From assembly GCA_039545275.1 (NCBI GenBank), contig BCHS01000001.1, positions 1,070,853-1,134,852 of the forward strand: 64,000 bases of DNA, in the 5' to 3' direction. The notes under the pieces are model-generated. The model was not told where the DNA came from. It saw nothing but the letters and a program-made list of their open reading frames with translations, and ran no database searches. Positions within the stretch are counted from its first letter, which is position 1; every line of letters starts with the position of its first letter. This document shows positions 1-11,605 of the stretch, piece by piece. The position numbers were made by a program, and so were the translations under genes. The DNA comes from Pseudomicrostroma phylloplanum. Taxonomy: Eukaryota; Basidiomycota; Exobasidiomycetes; Microstromatales.

Positions 1-116
1 TTCAGAGTGACGTTTATAAGATTCACAAGCCCACGAGAAAACAGAAGTCGAGGTACCCATCATGAAAGTGAAAGTCGCGCTCCCCACCCCGCCCTGCACG
101 TATGTTATATCCTGCC

Positions 117-3100
117 CTACTGCGAGGTGCTGGGTGCCGAAGCCGACAAGTTGGTGAGGTGCTGGTAGAAGCTGACATGGGACGCCTGCGGTCCATTCTT
201 GTAGACAAAGTCAGCCGCGAGCCAGGCGGCAAAGGCGCTCTTTGCGTACGCCTCAGGGATACGCGAAATGGCCGTCTCTAGACCGATCTTCCTCTGCAGA
301 ACACCAGGGAAGACGTGGCTGAGGACGGCGTTTCGGATGGTCACGTTCTGGAAGAGGTTGGTGCCTTCGAGCTCCTCTGAGAGGGAGTTGAGAGCGTCGG
401 AGAGTTGACTCGAGATGAGGGAGCGAGGGAGCGAGGTAGTCTGCGACTCGCGCCAGATGGCCTCGAACTCCTTTCGGGCATTCTGGGCGATGATGTTCTG
501 TACATCGCGCACGTAACCGAGGTAAAACTTGGAAGGCTTGCCGTCCTTGAAGACCATCAGCTCCTGGTACTCTTCGTCGCTCAGACTGAGACCGCACAGG
601 ACTTCAAGGGAAGACGAGGTGACTCCGCCCTTGTTGGCACTCGCGTCTGGGTACAGGATGACACCCCTTCGCTCCAGCTCTGTTCGGGCTTGCTTGGTGA
701 CGAAGAGATTCGCGCCTTCCACGACGTACTTGAAGTGGGGCTTGCCCTCGGCATCGAAGAGCCTGTTGACGTTGCTGATGTTGATGGACTCGGGACGACC
801 TCCGCAAGGGACAAAGAGGTCCGCCTTGAAGAGCAGATGTGCCTGGTTGCGGAACTGGACACCATCGGGAATGATCTCGCCGCTAGGCAGCTTCACATCG
901 TTCTCTTCCACCAAGACGCGGTAGCCACTTTTGCTCAACCTGGAGATGTCGAAGTCGGAGATCATCTTGCGGCCTCGTGCAAGACGAGTCAGCTCCTCTC
1001 GGTCAAGACCCTGAGGATCATGGATGACTCCACTGCCGTCGATAATGGCTACAGTCTTGTCTGTGCTGAGCAGAATTTCATTCGATCCCAAGTCACCATC
1101 TGGTCCACCAGTCTGGACCTTCGTCACTTCCTCTTCCTTCAGGCCCAGCTTGCGCATGATGCCAGTGGTATATTGTCGGACAGACAAGCTGGTCATGCCC
1201 CAGACGTCATGAGGAATACCGCCCAAGGTAGCAGCGGTCTTACCAGTGGTGAAGGACTTCCACCAGGGAGCTCCACGCTCCCTGGCATGGCCAGCAGCCC
1301 AGTCCATGCAGTCAGCTGTTCCCTCATCGGGACCCAGGAAGAGGATCTCCTCCTTGCCGACCAGGTCAACAATCTTCTCCTTGACACCTGGCGATTGACC
1401 TTCGAGCAGGAGATCAATCAAAGAGTCACAGAACTTCTCGAAGCATAGACGAGGGTTAGCGTCCAGAGAGGGGAGGATAGCACCTTTGCTGCCTCCTTCG
1501 GGAAGATCCTTGTTCTTCTTCTGCTGTGTGAGTGCCAAGTTGTAGACCTCGTCGAAGAGACCTCGCTGGTTGACCGAGTACAACTCGCGGTTGCGACTTC
1601 GCACGACTCGGATACCTCCTCGGGCAACGTCCTTGAAGCGAACGTGGAAGCCGCGGAAGTCGGAGCCGACAACGAAGAAGATACCAAATGGCCTGACGGG
1701 GTACTCGGCCTCGGGCAGGAATTTGGCGTCGAGTCTGAAGCTGAGAGCAACCTTGGTAGGCGTGTAGAAGTTGCACTTCAGCACAGCCTTGTTGAACAGG
1801 AGGAGCGCCTCGAGGACCTGGAATTCGTGCTGGTTGACCGTCGTCTTCCTGATACGGTCGTACATCTGCTCATCTGTGAGGATCTCCTCTTTGACCAGTC
1901 GCTGGTAAGAGAGCGTAGGAATGAGATCGTCATCATCACCTCCCTTCGGGTAGTGGATGGCGGCGAAGTGCACATAGAGCAAGCGAACAAGCTCCGGGTA
2001 TGACTGCAGGGTCTCTTGAATTGACTGACGAGTGAAAGTCTCCTCCCTGAATCGCAGCTTGATGTCGTTAAGGATTGAGGCCTGCTGCATGTTCGTTTCG
2101 TCAAGAACATTGCGCAAAGCTTGGTACGCCTGTCCGAGACGGTTGCAGAAGTGCTGGGCGAAGAGCCAGCCAACGTAGGCGTAAGCTGCCTCTTGGACTG
2201 CGTAGGCCGATTCAGTCGCTTCCGCCTTGAAGAATGGGTTGTCTGGCAAGCAGTAGACGAGGGAGGCCTCTCGCGTGACTTGGTGGATGGAGTGCTCGAT
2301 GGGGGGAGCTTTGGAGCCAGGAAGAGGATTGAGGTACAGCGACACGATGGTGACATCGTTACTGAAGTGCTCGACGTACTTGCGGCTGGAGAAGAGACTG
2401 TAGTAATGGTATAGCGAAGACAAGGCTGAGAAGAAGCCATGCGTGGATCCCATGCGGTATCCGATGACGATGCGATGTTCACGGGTGCCCTCTACCTGGA
2501 AGACTTCGATGACAGGGCCGGTACGGCTGAGAGCTTCTGACATGACCTCTTGGTAGATCTCGAGGGTATTGCTGCTCGCCTTTGACAGGAAGCCAGCGTC
2601 AGATACTCGTCGAATATCGCTGTATTCCGGGGAATCCGGGCTGGGAACCGGCTGAACGAAGTTGCACTTTGACAAGAAGTAGCATCGCAGGCGCTGAGGC
2701 AGCGAAGACGAAACATTGCCCTTGGATCGATAGGTCTCAAGTCGCCAGGCCGACGAAGCTGTAGACTTGTCGATGTACTTCTCGTCGATTGCGCTTTCGT
2801 ATCCAGGCTTCGCGCCCGAATCAGGATCACTCGCTCCTGGGGAACTGGAGTGAATGAAGACGGCGCCATTTGAGGTCGCGTGCTCCAGATCGATTTCCAG
2901 GGAATCCGAGTGCTTGGTGTATGCGAGAATCTTGGCTCCATAGAGAGAGATGATGTGATCGCAGATGGTGCCGATACTCTCCATGGCAAAGTACTGGTTG
3001 TCAATGCCAAGGTTCTCATAGAACCATGTGACCTCGCCTTCTACAAGCTCCGCAGGGATGAAGCCGCTCTCCCTGATCTTGGCAATCGCTTGCTCTGCCT

Positions 3101-3483
3101 GCTCCTGCTTTCCAGCAAAGGTGGTCTCCAGGTAGCCGCTGCGAGGGAGAGAGTATGCGGAGGTGACTCGTGTCAGTCAAACGGTCATTAGGCTGTGTCT
3201 TCCACAAATCCGGGTTCCAAGCCTCCATGAGCTCGACCTCGCCTCTCGCTAAGCACTGAGTTTCCTCCACTCACTTTGCATTGGGTACCACGGGCGTGTG
3301 GGTGCCAGAGGCAGACTTGTGACCGGGTAGGCCAAGGGAGTTCTTGAGCGCGGCCAAGCTGTTCAGGGGCGAGCTGGACCTGCCGGCCGGAGAGGCAGAT
3401 GGAGAGGACTGTGGTTTTGCCGAGGCAGCATCTGTGCTTTCATCTTGATGCTCGCTGGCGATGATGGGTGGCACGGAGGTCAT
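117..3483 (-). CDS. GDH2: NAD-specific glutamate dehydrogenase (large, ~1,076 aa)
   Basis: Two exons, 3483-3275 and 3138-117, joined across a 137-nt intron with a GTGAGT donor. The junction restores the conserved block VPNANGYLETTF and gives about 1,076 residues, normal for the large fungal NAD-GDH. The enzyme oxidises glutamate to 2-oxoglutarate and ammonium with NAD+, the catabolic direction. Visible landmarks are RFKDVARGGIR near residue 570, the Lys-containing GGSKGAI near 616, and the nucleotide-binding GGPDGDLGSNE near 745. The first 65 residues are Ser/Pro-rich and look disordered; I see no clear mitochondrial presequence. The gene faces the Zn2Cys6 regulator across a 1.7-kb gap. A palindromic TATA-like site lies about 200 bp upstream of the start. 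Family assignment is secure; exon edges could be off by a base. Confidence 0.95.
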
Positions 3484-5191
3484 GGTGAATGGTTGAGGTG
3501 TGAATGATACGCGATCAGATCACGGGGGAGGTGGAGGGTGTGGTGTTGTGCAAGGTCCTATTGCTAGGATACGAGTACTGATGGGAGTGTGAGTGCCTGT
3601 GAGCGCTCTGTCTCTAAGAAGGTATGGGGGAGTGTTGGTATCTGGGCCGGACGACGGAAAGGGGGCGTGGTTGGTTTGCGACGTTGCTTATAAGCAAGTC
3701 AGGGGCCAAGGGTTTGGGTTCGAAGGGGGAAGACGAACGAACGGTCAACACGACCGACAAGGCCCCTGAACAACACGCCGGGACACAGCCATTGGATGAG
3801 GTGCATGCCACTCCGCCTGCCCCATGACCCACTGATATGCCATCGGCCAAGGTGTGATCAATGAGTACCCTACAGCCCCCTACCACCCCACTTGCATGAG
3901 AAGTATCTCGGTCTTAGCCCGTGACCTAGCCTCCACCATGCCGTCGTGCAGCCCAGGACTCGTCGGAGGTGAATCGCAAATTTCCCGCTTGGGCGCCAGA
4001 CTGTCCCCGCACCTCCGGCCACGCGAGCGAGGATCTCTCTGTTGCTCTAGGCGGGCTTGGTGCGGGGAGCAGCGTGCAGCTTCCGCCAGCTTTCCCCTTG
4101 TACCCACCCCTCAAGCCATAGAGCTTCGTGAGCCGTGCTTGTTCTGGCGACACCGAGACACACGATCACGTTTGGTAGCTCCCTGGGCTCGCTCTACTGG
4201 CGATCTCGATGTGGGCAAGGGGGGGCTTGGGGCGTCGCAGGAATGCAGCGAAGAAACGCGTCCCATGACTCATTGCATCGACTGGGGAGGAAGCGCAGGG
4301 GAGGTACAAGACGCGACAGGGGCTGCCTCACTTCTCCGTATAGAGGACAATCACCGTCCTGATTCTTTTGTCTCAGTGCCTGTAGCCTCGTGCCTCCACC
4401 GAAGCTGCTGCACGTTCCTGGGGCGCTTGTACCTCTAGCTTGCTTCGGCCCGGCACTGATCATGGGGTAATTAGCTACGTCGCAGACCCTTGTCCCCGCA
4501 TTCCCCACTTCGAATACGTTCTTTTGAGAGTCAGCAACCCTCTTTCACCCCTGTTCCGCAACATCTCACACTTTCTCATTCACTCTTCCACGTTCCAGCG
4601 TGCTATGCCCCTATGCAAGCAGCACCGGAGCCTGGCGACCGAGACACTGGGCGGTGAGACAGACGTATGCCTCTCGCGGGGACGAGTGTTTGCGTCTGTT
4701 CATCTCAGATGTCATGGGCTATGGCGGACAGCGCTCATGATATATGCTGGCTGGTAGGTATACTGCCCTGCCGATGCTTCCCTGAGCCTCTCAACCTGGG
4801 TGACTAAGCCTGGAGGAGTCAGCGCGGCGTCTAGTACCCACCCATTTATCCAGACCAAGAGAGCAAAGTGCGGAGGCGAGGCGCCAAGCGGGCGTACCGG
4901 CGGCTATCTGTGTCCCACGCGACCCGGCGGACGCTCAGGGCTGGGCGAGGCGAGGCAGGGCAAAAGCAGCCAGGCCAGGCACGCCGGCAAGCCGACAATC
5001 GCGCCCGCCTCGGGTCCTCGCTCGCCCGCCCGCCCGCTCGCCCCCACCGCCCCCCTTCCGTCGAGGGCGCCAGGCTACTCAGTCCCAGCCATCCTCCCTC
5101 GCTCGTCTCCATCGTTGATAGGCAGTCCTTCCCCCTCTCCCTCCCCCCACCGCCCCTTCGGCTCCCGTCGTATCCGCTCCTTGACCCTCCA
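3484..5191. other. 1.7-kb gene-free divergent intergenic region
   Basis: Longest gap in the window, between the starts of GDH2 and the Zn2Cys6 regulator. Its ORFs are short, overlap on both strands and match nothing I know. The right end (about 5040-5190) is strongly C-rich, as expected for a long 5' leader of the regulator. It probably holds the promoters of both genes. Confidence 0.6.
3684..3697. promoter_or_regulatory. Palindromic TATA-like element upstream of GDH2
   Basis: The 14-bp perfect palindrome TTGCTTATAAGCAA lies about 200 bp upstream of the GDH2 start. Its core GCTTATAAGC also occurs upstream of the catalase gene in this window. A role as TATA box or protein-binding site is inference. 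Confidence 0.3.
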
Positions 5192-8100
5192 ATGGCCACC
5201 TCCCGAGGCGGAGATGGCGTTGGTGCCCACGACCCCACTCCTTCAACATCCTACGATACTTACTATAACAATGCTGCCCACCCTAACACCTTGCCTCCCA
5301 ATGTGATAAACGCGTACAGCGGCAACTTCGAGTACAACAATCAGCCACAACCACAACATCATCACCATCAGTCTCAACAGCATCAGCAGCAATCTCATCT
5401 CCCTCCGCCCCTACCGCCTTCTAGCGAATACGATCAGTCACATGAAGCTGCAATCTACGGCAATGCTGGGCCCGACGACGGGGCAGATGCAGACGCGACG
5501 GCAGATTATTCCCTCAACGGCCTTGTCGGCGATGGCCAACAGATGGATGCGATGTCGGCAGCAGACGATGACGACGATGTCAATTCCACAAGAAAGAGAA
5601 ACAAGGGCGGCAATGGTCGTGTGGCAAAGGCATGCCAACCTTGCAGCAGCAAGAAGAGGCGCTGCGATGGAGGTGAGTAGCGAAAACGTACTTCGATTCG
5701 GCGAATGGCGGGCACATCACTGACAGGTCGCTGACGCTCTGATTGCACGCTTCTCATATGACAGCTCAACCAGAATGCTCAGTCTGCAAGGTGCTAGGTA
5801 CGCCCTGCTCATATAACAATACAGGTCTCAAACGAGGTCCCCCCAAAGGATTTCGATCTGGGCCCAAGGAATCGGCCAAGGCCAAGCTCTCTCGAGTTCT
5901 TGAGACGACCATCCGCGATCTTACCACTCAGCTGGGAACAGAAGAGGCAAAGCAAGAGATCATCCGCGTCAGTCGAGAGCGCGGGCTGGCCGATATCGCG
6001 AGCATCCTGCCATCCACACCGGTGCAGCACCCACACAGCCTCTCTACTTCGGCCGAAGCAGGTCCGTCCTCAGCAGCCTCCAACCAACTCGGCGTAACGG
6101 AAAAGGCCATTGAGACTTCGATAGCAGCCGACCCGGATGCCTTCCTGAGCGTCAATGAACGGGGGGATCTGCTGCATCGTGGCTCAAGCAGCGGGATTCA
6201 GCTGCTTCGAAGGAGTACCGCCGCTGCATCGGGAGGTTCGCCTTCTTCGCCTTCCACCAACTCTCCTACGACTCCGGGAGCACCTCTTGAGAGCAACCGT
6301 GGGGGCAATTCAATCAATGATACGATTGTTGTTCCCATCTCTTCCCCCGTCACAACGCGTCTCCATGGTCCTTCCAGTCCACCCAACCAGTTCGATCATC
6401 GGCAAAGCGGAGCATCTGGCAGTTCCAATGACCTTGCTGCCACGGCGGCTGCTATCATCGATCCATCGCTGAATGGAGCTTCCAGCTACTTTGACTCGCT
6501 GCAAGATCCCGTAGTCTCTCCGGAAGAATCCCACAAGCTCTTAGAGAACTACTGGCGTAGCTTCCATCCTTACTGGCCGATATTGTACAAGGCCGTCCTA
6601 GACGAGATTCCCCATGATCAAGTCNCCTCCCGCCTCGACGCTCTTTTGTTGAATGCAATTTATGCCATTGGCTCATCTGGCAGGCACTTCGGCGAATCAA
6701 AAGGCACCAACCCACAATACGATGCCGCTCGGTATTCCGGGGAGATCTTTGCACAAGCAGCGGAGCGTCGTCTGTATGCATCCGGGCTCAGACCTACGGT
6801 CTCTGCCGTTCAGGCATGCGCCCTGCTCTCCATTTACGCTCACGGCAATGGTGACCTAAGTCGAAGCTGGGTCTTCTCTGGAATTGCAATCACCATGGCT
6901 ACTGATCTGGGTCTCCATCGCTGGCCTTTCAGGATGGAGTTGTTGAACAATTCTGCGGAACGCGAAACTCGAACACGCCTCATCTGGTCACTCTATATCC
7001 TCGACAAGATCCTCTGCTGCGAGATGGGGAGGAGCCCGCTTCTCCGAGTGGCCGAGATGGACCCTCCCTTGCTGTCCGAAGACGTGCCCGACGAGCATGA
7101 GCACATGGACGGCTATCCAATGCGAATTGCTTCTTGCTTTAATGCAGCGAGCGGGCTCTTCGCCGTCATCGAGCACATACTCTCGCGTGTTCACAGTCTA
7201 CGTCGGAAGGCTGTTCTACGACGAGACGGCAGCTCGGACGAGACACTCACTGAGCTTGACGGAGAGCTGCAGAAGTGGAAGCAGTCCCTCCCGCCCCACC
7301 TGCGCACTCCAGCAGATGGCTCACGGCCGAAAGTAGGATTCCCAGGAGTCGTTTGGGCTCTAGGTGTATGGGAGGCTACGGCCACTATGCTGCTCCAGCG
7401 TCCCTTCATTCCTCAAGGCGTCGAAGGGGAGCCTCCCAGTCTCGCTGAGGTCATGGGGAATCCGAGCCATCGGAAAGCCATCGCTGCAGCGGATGAGCTC
7501 TGTCGCCTTCTCAAATTTGATGTGGATGAGAAGAAGAATGAGTACCCTACGAACTTGTATCCCTCGGACTACGCCTACTGTCTCTTCACGACGGCAGTGA
7601 TGTACCTATTCGACGCTCGCATTAATGTCTCCGGGGCAAGACGTAAGTTCGCCATCTGCCGCAACCAGATCAAAAAGCTCTCCAGTCGCTGGCCGGCTGC
7701 ATCCGCCCACAGACAGCTGCTGGACGGCTTCACTGCAGTAGCGGATGATGCTCTCGGTCGCCCAGGTCCTCTTTCGAGTCCAGTAGGCTCTCATCAACAA
7801 CCGGAGTACAATGCCGCGAACATCGAGTCTTGGGCCCTCCAGACGGCCCAGACTGCTCAGGCCAGTCCTGTACAGCCCGCCGCCAATGGTCTTCAGCAAC
7901 AGCAGGGACAGCATGGCATAAAGCCAGAATATGCATCGAACCCTGGAGGCCTCACGGATGAGCAACGTCAGCAGCTCCTGGACTTCTATATGGAATCGTC
8001 TCATCGCTTCGGCTCGGCGGCAGACCATTCGCCCTCGCGCCGACAGCTCGACCACTTTGCTCCTGGCCTGTTCGACGTCGAGACGGCCTTCTGGAACGAG

Positions 8101-8649
8101 TCTGCCGGCTCTTCCAATTCGCTGACTAATGCATTCCAGCCGCCGCAAGTCATGGGTCCTCCAAGTGGACCGCACGGCGTAGGGTCTGGGCAGCACAATG
8201 TTCAGCATGGCGGCCGACAGCAGCAAGGCTCCCTTCTGGCTGGACAGCGACGCAGTGGCAAGAGCAGACGTGGGCAACAGCAACACGGCGGGCTAGCCAT
8301 GCTCGCCGCTCTTGCTCCCGCCGTAGGTCATCAACCACAGCAGCAGCAACAGCAACACCCACAGCAACAGCAACAACAGCAGCAGCAACAGCAGCAACTC
8401 GGCGGCGAAGGACTCGAAGGCGTACCCCTGCAGGGCCTCGCCCACTTGGCCGCTTTCCAGCCAGTGCAGCAACAGCTGCACGCAGCCCAGCACCAGAACT
8501 CTCCCTTTGCCTTTCCGCTAGACCCCGGACAGCCGGCATGGACCGACCCGATCATGAGCGCACTCGATCTTGGGCCCGCCTTTGCCCACCACCAGCACCA
8601 TCACTCCGGCGGATCTGGAGGGACAGGTGTTGGCCGAGGTGGGCAGTAA
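5192..8649 (+). CDS. Zn2Cys6 fungal transcription factor (~1,121 aa)
   Basis: Exons 5192-5672 and 5765-8649; the 92-nt intron splits the zinc cluster after its third cysteine, and splicing restores it. The six cysteines are C148, C151, C158, C165, C168 and C175, the canonical C-X2-C-X6-C-X6-C-X2-C-X6-C pattern, followed by the basic linker GLKRGPPKGFR. From about residue 400 to 675 there is a fungal_trans (middle homology) region, with YWRSFHPYWPILY near 422. The C-terminus is Gln-rich (tract at about 1017-1040) and probably activates transcription. The start at 5192 is the first ATG after a C-rich leader and is followed by a Gln/His-rich, then acidic, N-terminus. A single N at 6625 makes one residue unknown but keeps the frame. 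The target pathway cannot be read from sequence. Confidence 0.9.
8332..8397 (+). repeat. CAG/CAA microsatellite coding poly-Gln
   Basis: Mixed CAG/CAA run in frame near the C-terminus of the Zn2Cys6 regulator. Mixed codons suggest selection for Gln rather than simple slippage alone. Confidence 0.85.
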
Positions 8650-9326
8650 AACAAGGCTCGGCGCCCCATCGATTCGTTGCAGCGGAGCGGAGCGTTCAGT
8701 CGATTCTCAGCCGTGGCTGTGGCTGTGTACATTAGGCGCTCGTGTAAAGGATTGTACGTCGCCATTATAGTCCTCTTCCCCTCCCCTCGCCTCTCTTCTC
8801 TTCCCCACCCCTCGGGCCCATCTTTACCTTACTTTACCCTACCTACTACACCCGGATCTTCGCAAAACCTATGTCATCTCCCTTCCCCTTCCACTTTCAC
8901 TCGTACTCTCGACTACTCTACCTACGTACCCACCGCTCTTCCGCTTCTCCCTCTCCCCGTAAGTTCTCCTCTGCCTCGCCAAATGTACATGTACTCTTCC
9001 CTCCCCCCCAAAATGCCCCTACACCTCACCTTACCTCACCTTACCTTATCCCGGCTTGGTCCACCTATCGTTTTGTTTTCGGTTCTTCTCGCAACACTAA
9101 TTACCCCCTCCCGCCTTCCCTTTGTACAATTGTAGAATGATCCACCACACCTTTGAAAGCTTGTGTACCCTCGTTTCTCATGTTCATGTTAGCTCTTGTC
9201 ATGGTCATGCTACCCCGGCCTGGCGTGGCTTGGCTTGACTTGAAATGATAAATGGATATGTGTGGACGCGTACAGAATGAGAAAGGGTCTACAGACTTCT
9301 TGCAGCCAGCCGGGGCCGGAGCGGTC
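8650..9326. other. Convergent 3' intergenic region, pyrimidine-rich
   Basis: Lies between the stop of the Zn2Cys6 gene and the stop of the facing gene. It is C/T-rich on the plus strand, with repeated ACCTTACCT-like words. I see no gene or RNA here. Confidence 0.5.
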
Positions 9327-9497
9327 TTATGGCTCCTTTTCGACTGCTGTCATTACTGCTGCCATCGCGTTACGAGCACTCAGAGCGCCATCGAGTGCAT
9401 GTAACTCCTCCGTCGCAAGTGCAAAGAGCCATGCGTCCAAATCCACCCTTGACCCCGGCCCCGGTCCCGCACTCGATTCGCCCTCCCCTGCCTCATG

Positions 9498-9538
<41 letters not shown>

Positions 9539-11543
9539 GGTCTATACTAGCTCGAAGCTCAGCCTGATCCTTGCTGGGAGAGACGGAAGCAGACGAGGAG
9601 GAGAAGCCTCCTTCGCCCCGCTCCTTGCGGAAGGGAGGTTTGCCTCGGGACATGCCGTGTGTGGGCAGCTTGCGCAGACCTGTTCGGATGGGAGCCTTGA
9701 CCGTGCGGCCTGATTTGCGCTGTGTTTCGCCGCCGCCGCTGCCGTTGCCGTTGGTCTCGACGGTTGGGGGTTTGTGTGAGCCGAGTAGTGACGAGGTGGC
9801 AGGAAGAGCGCCTTCTGTTGGCGCTTGTGCCGCAAGCGCCTCGCTGAACGTCAGCGCTTTCGCTGCCACTGCTCTAATGCTTGATAGTTCCTTCAGGGCT
9901 GGTGCTTCGTTTTGCTCTTCGAGGAGGAGATTCAATCTTTGAGCCGCATGTAACTCTATGAAAGTCGCGATACGCCGAGAGTCCGCATGATGGCTGATAG
10001 GATGAGAAGCGACTCCCTCTTGGAGAGCTCTGAAAACGAGCTCCTTTTGCGATGGAAAGACCATGAAGTCGTGGTCGCAGAGCTCTTTGTTACCGTCCTG
10101 CTTGTCCACCACATCGAGCATCTGGAGGCGGGCATCGGCTATAATGCTTGCTGCATGCTCGTCTCTCTGGAACACGCCGGTGAAAGCGGCCCAACCGCTG
10201 ACACTGGCAAAGACGAGTCTCTCCTGAACGCCTCGAACAAGGACAGAGGGTTCCAAGGCACCGATTCGACTGAGTTGTACGAGCTGTCATAACAGGCAGG
10301 AGAAGATGTCAATTACCGCCCTCTCGGTACATGAGACACCCGCCTGCCTCTAGCTCACTCACCTCTAGAAAAAGACGCGCTGCAACTTCTGCCCGCCGGA
10401 GGCGAGACTCTTGTGACATATGAAGGCGGCGAGGTTGCTCTGCCCAGGCTTCAAGGTTGCACAAGCCCGCAAAGACGATGTCCAGCGCTTCCCCGGCGTC
10501 ATCCAGAGGCAGCCTCGACCCGCGAGTCCGAAGCTGCTGAACGAGATGGAGCTCGGCCAGCTCACTGCGATCCTTCTGACGTCGTTGCTGGCCTTTAGAG
10601 AACCCGCGGACCTCTGTGAGCCTGCGTTGAGTGTGCCAGGCTGATACGAAGAGGTCGATGATTCTCCAACACCGTTCCGATTGGTAGCCTTTGAATCTTT
10701 CTAGTGCGTCTCGCCATTCATCTATTTTGTCGAGGTCAAGGTCCATGGAAGCCCATGCATCTTCGGCGGAGCGTTGCAAAGCGTCCCAGCATGTTCGAGC
10801 AGAGGCAGAGGAGGCAGTTGGCTTCGAGGAGCGAGCCGCCTCCTTTCCTCGTTTCTTCTTTCTAGAAGTCGAGGATGGCAAATGCCACGACCACTCCCCC
10901 TTGCTGCCCTTCGATTGCGCATCGAGAATCCTCAGCAGTTCCCACACACTGCCTCCCCCACCCTCGATCAGCAGCCGTACGCCTGAAGTGATCGGATCTG
11001 CCTCGCGTTCGTCCTCCTCCGTATCGCCCGACTGAGATCGTCTCGCACGCAGCCCTCTTCCATTCACTTCCCTGACTTCAGCTGTGAGAGCGCTGAGGAG
11101 TGCCTCTGCAAAGCCCAGATGAGGCGTATATTGGCGTAGCAAAGCGAGAGCCGAAGCTACGGCTTGGGGAGGCACGCCGTCCGGTAGTGTGTCCACGGGC
11201 TCACCCCGGCGTTTCCTCTTGCGTCGGGGGCGTGCGAACTCGCCGTGGTCTGCTGTTCGATCGGGCTTGCAGCTGGCCAAGACGAATACTTGGCGGAGTA
11301 CATCGCTCGACGGCACCACCGCTGGCCCAAGGACCTGGCTGAGTAAGGTCAGAGCCACTTGATCTGGGGAAGGAAGGAGAGCAAGCTGTATTAGGGTCAG
11401 AGCCAAAGGGGTGCGCTGCAGCCGAATTGCTCTGCATGCTCACATTGTCCTTCGTCAAGACAGTCGACGACGAGCTGTTCGATGTTCTTCGGCAGCACAT
11501 ACACCTCGCCATGGCGGCTGCTACCAGCCACTGGCGTCTGCAT
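9327..11543 (-). CDS. Unknown, mostly helical protein with poly-Gln tract (~685 aa)
   Basis: I do not recognise this family. Three exons, 11543-11444, 11363-10363 and 10283-9327, use introns of 80 and 79 nt; both junctions keep one frame and give about 685 residues. The N-terminus (LPKNIEQLVVDCLDEGQ, then YQVALTLLSQVL after splicing) and the middle look alpha-helical, perhaps a repeat scaffold. There is a basic patch PRRKRKRRGE near residue 95. The C-terminal third is disordered, with Gly/Ser and basic stretches, and a pure (CAG)12 run gives 12 glutamines. No transmembrane segment or catalytic motif is visible. The start ATG is only 62 bp from the nearest ATG of the divergent SNAPC1-like gene. 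A nuclear role is a guess based on that partner and the basic patch. Confidence 0.65.
9501..9536 (-). repeat. (CTG)12 / (CAG)12 perfect trinucleotide repeat
   Basis: Twelve uninterrupted CTG units on the plus strand, read as CAG (Gln) on the minus strand inside the unknown 685-residue protein. Unlike the other Gln tracts here it is codon-pure, so length variation by slippage is likely. Confidence 0.9.
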
Positions 11544-11605
11544 GGTGACCCAGAGCGGAGCGAGGTGAGCAGAGGTGGTCACTGATTGCAAGTTGGTGTG
11601 CCTCC

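Noticed and set aside
405..1448. Long plus-strand ORF (347 codons) antisense to GDH2
   Set aside because: It is a mirror of the GDH2 coding frame; the GDH2 frame carries all conserved motifs and this one has none.
3710..3730. GGGTTCGAAG resembling a tRNA T-loop (box B)
   Set aside because: No matching stems, anticodon arm or A box upstream; not a tRNA.
3854..4438. 194-codon plus-strand ORF in the GDH2/regulator gap
   Set aside because: No recognisable domain, Cys/Ser/Arg-rich composition typical of random GC-rich reading, and overlapping ORFs on the other strand.
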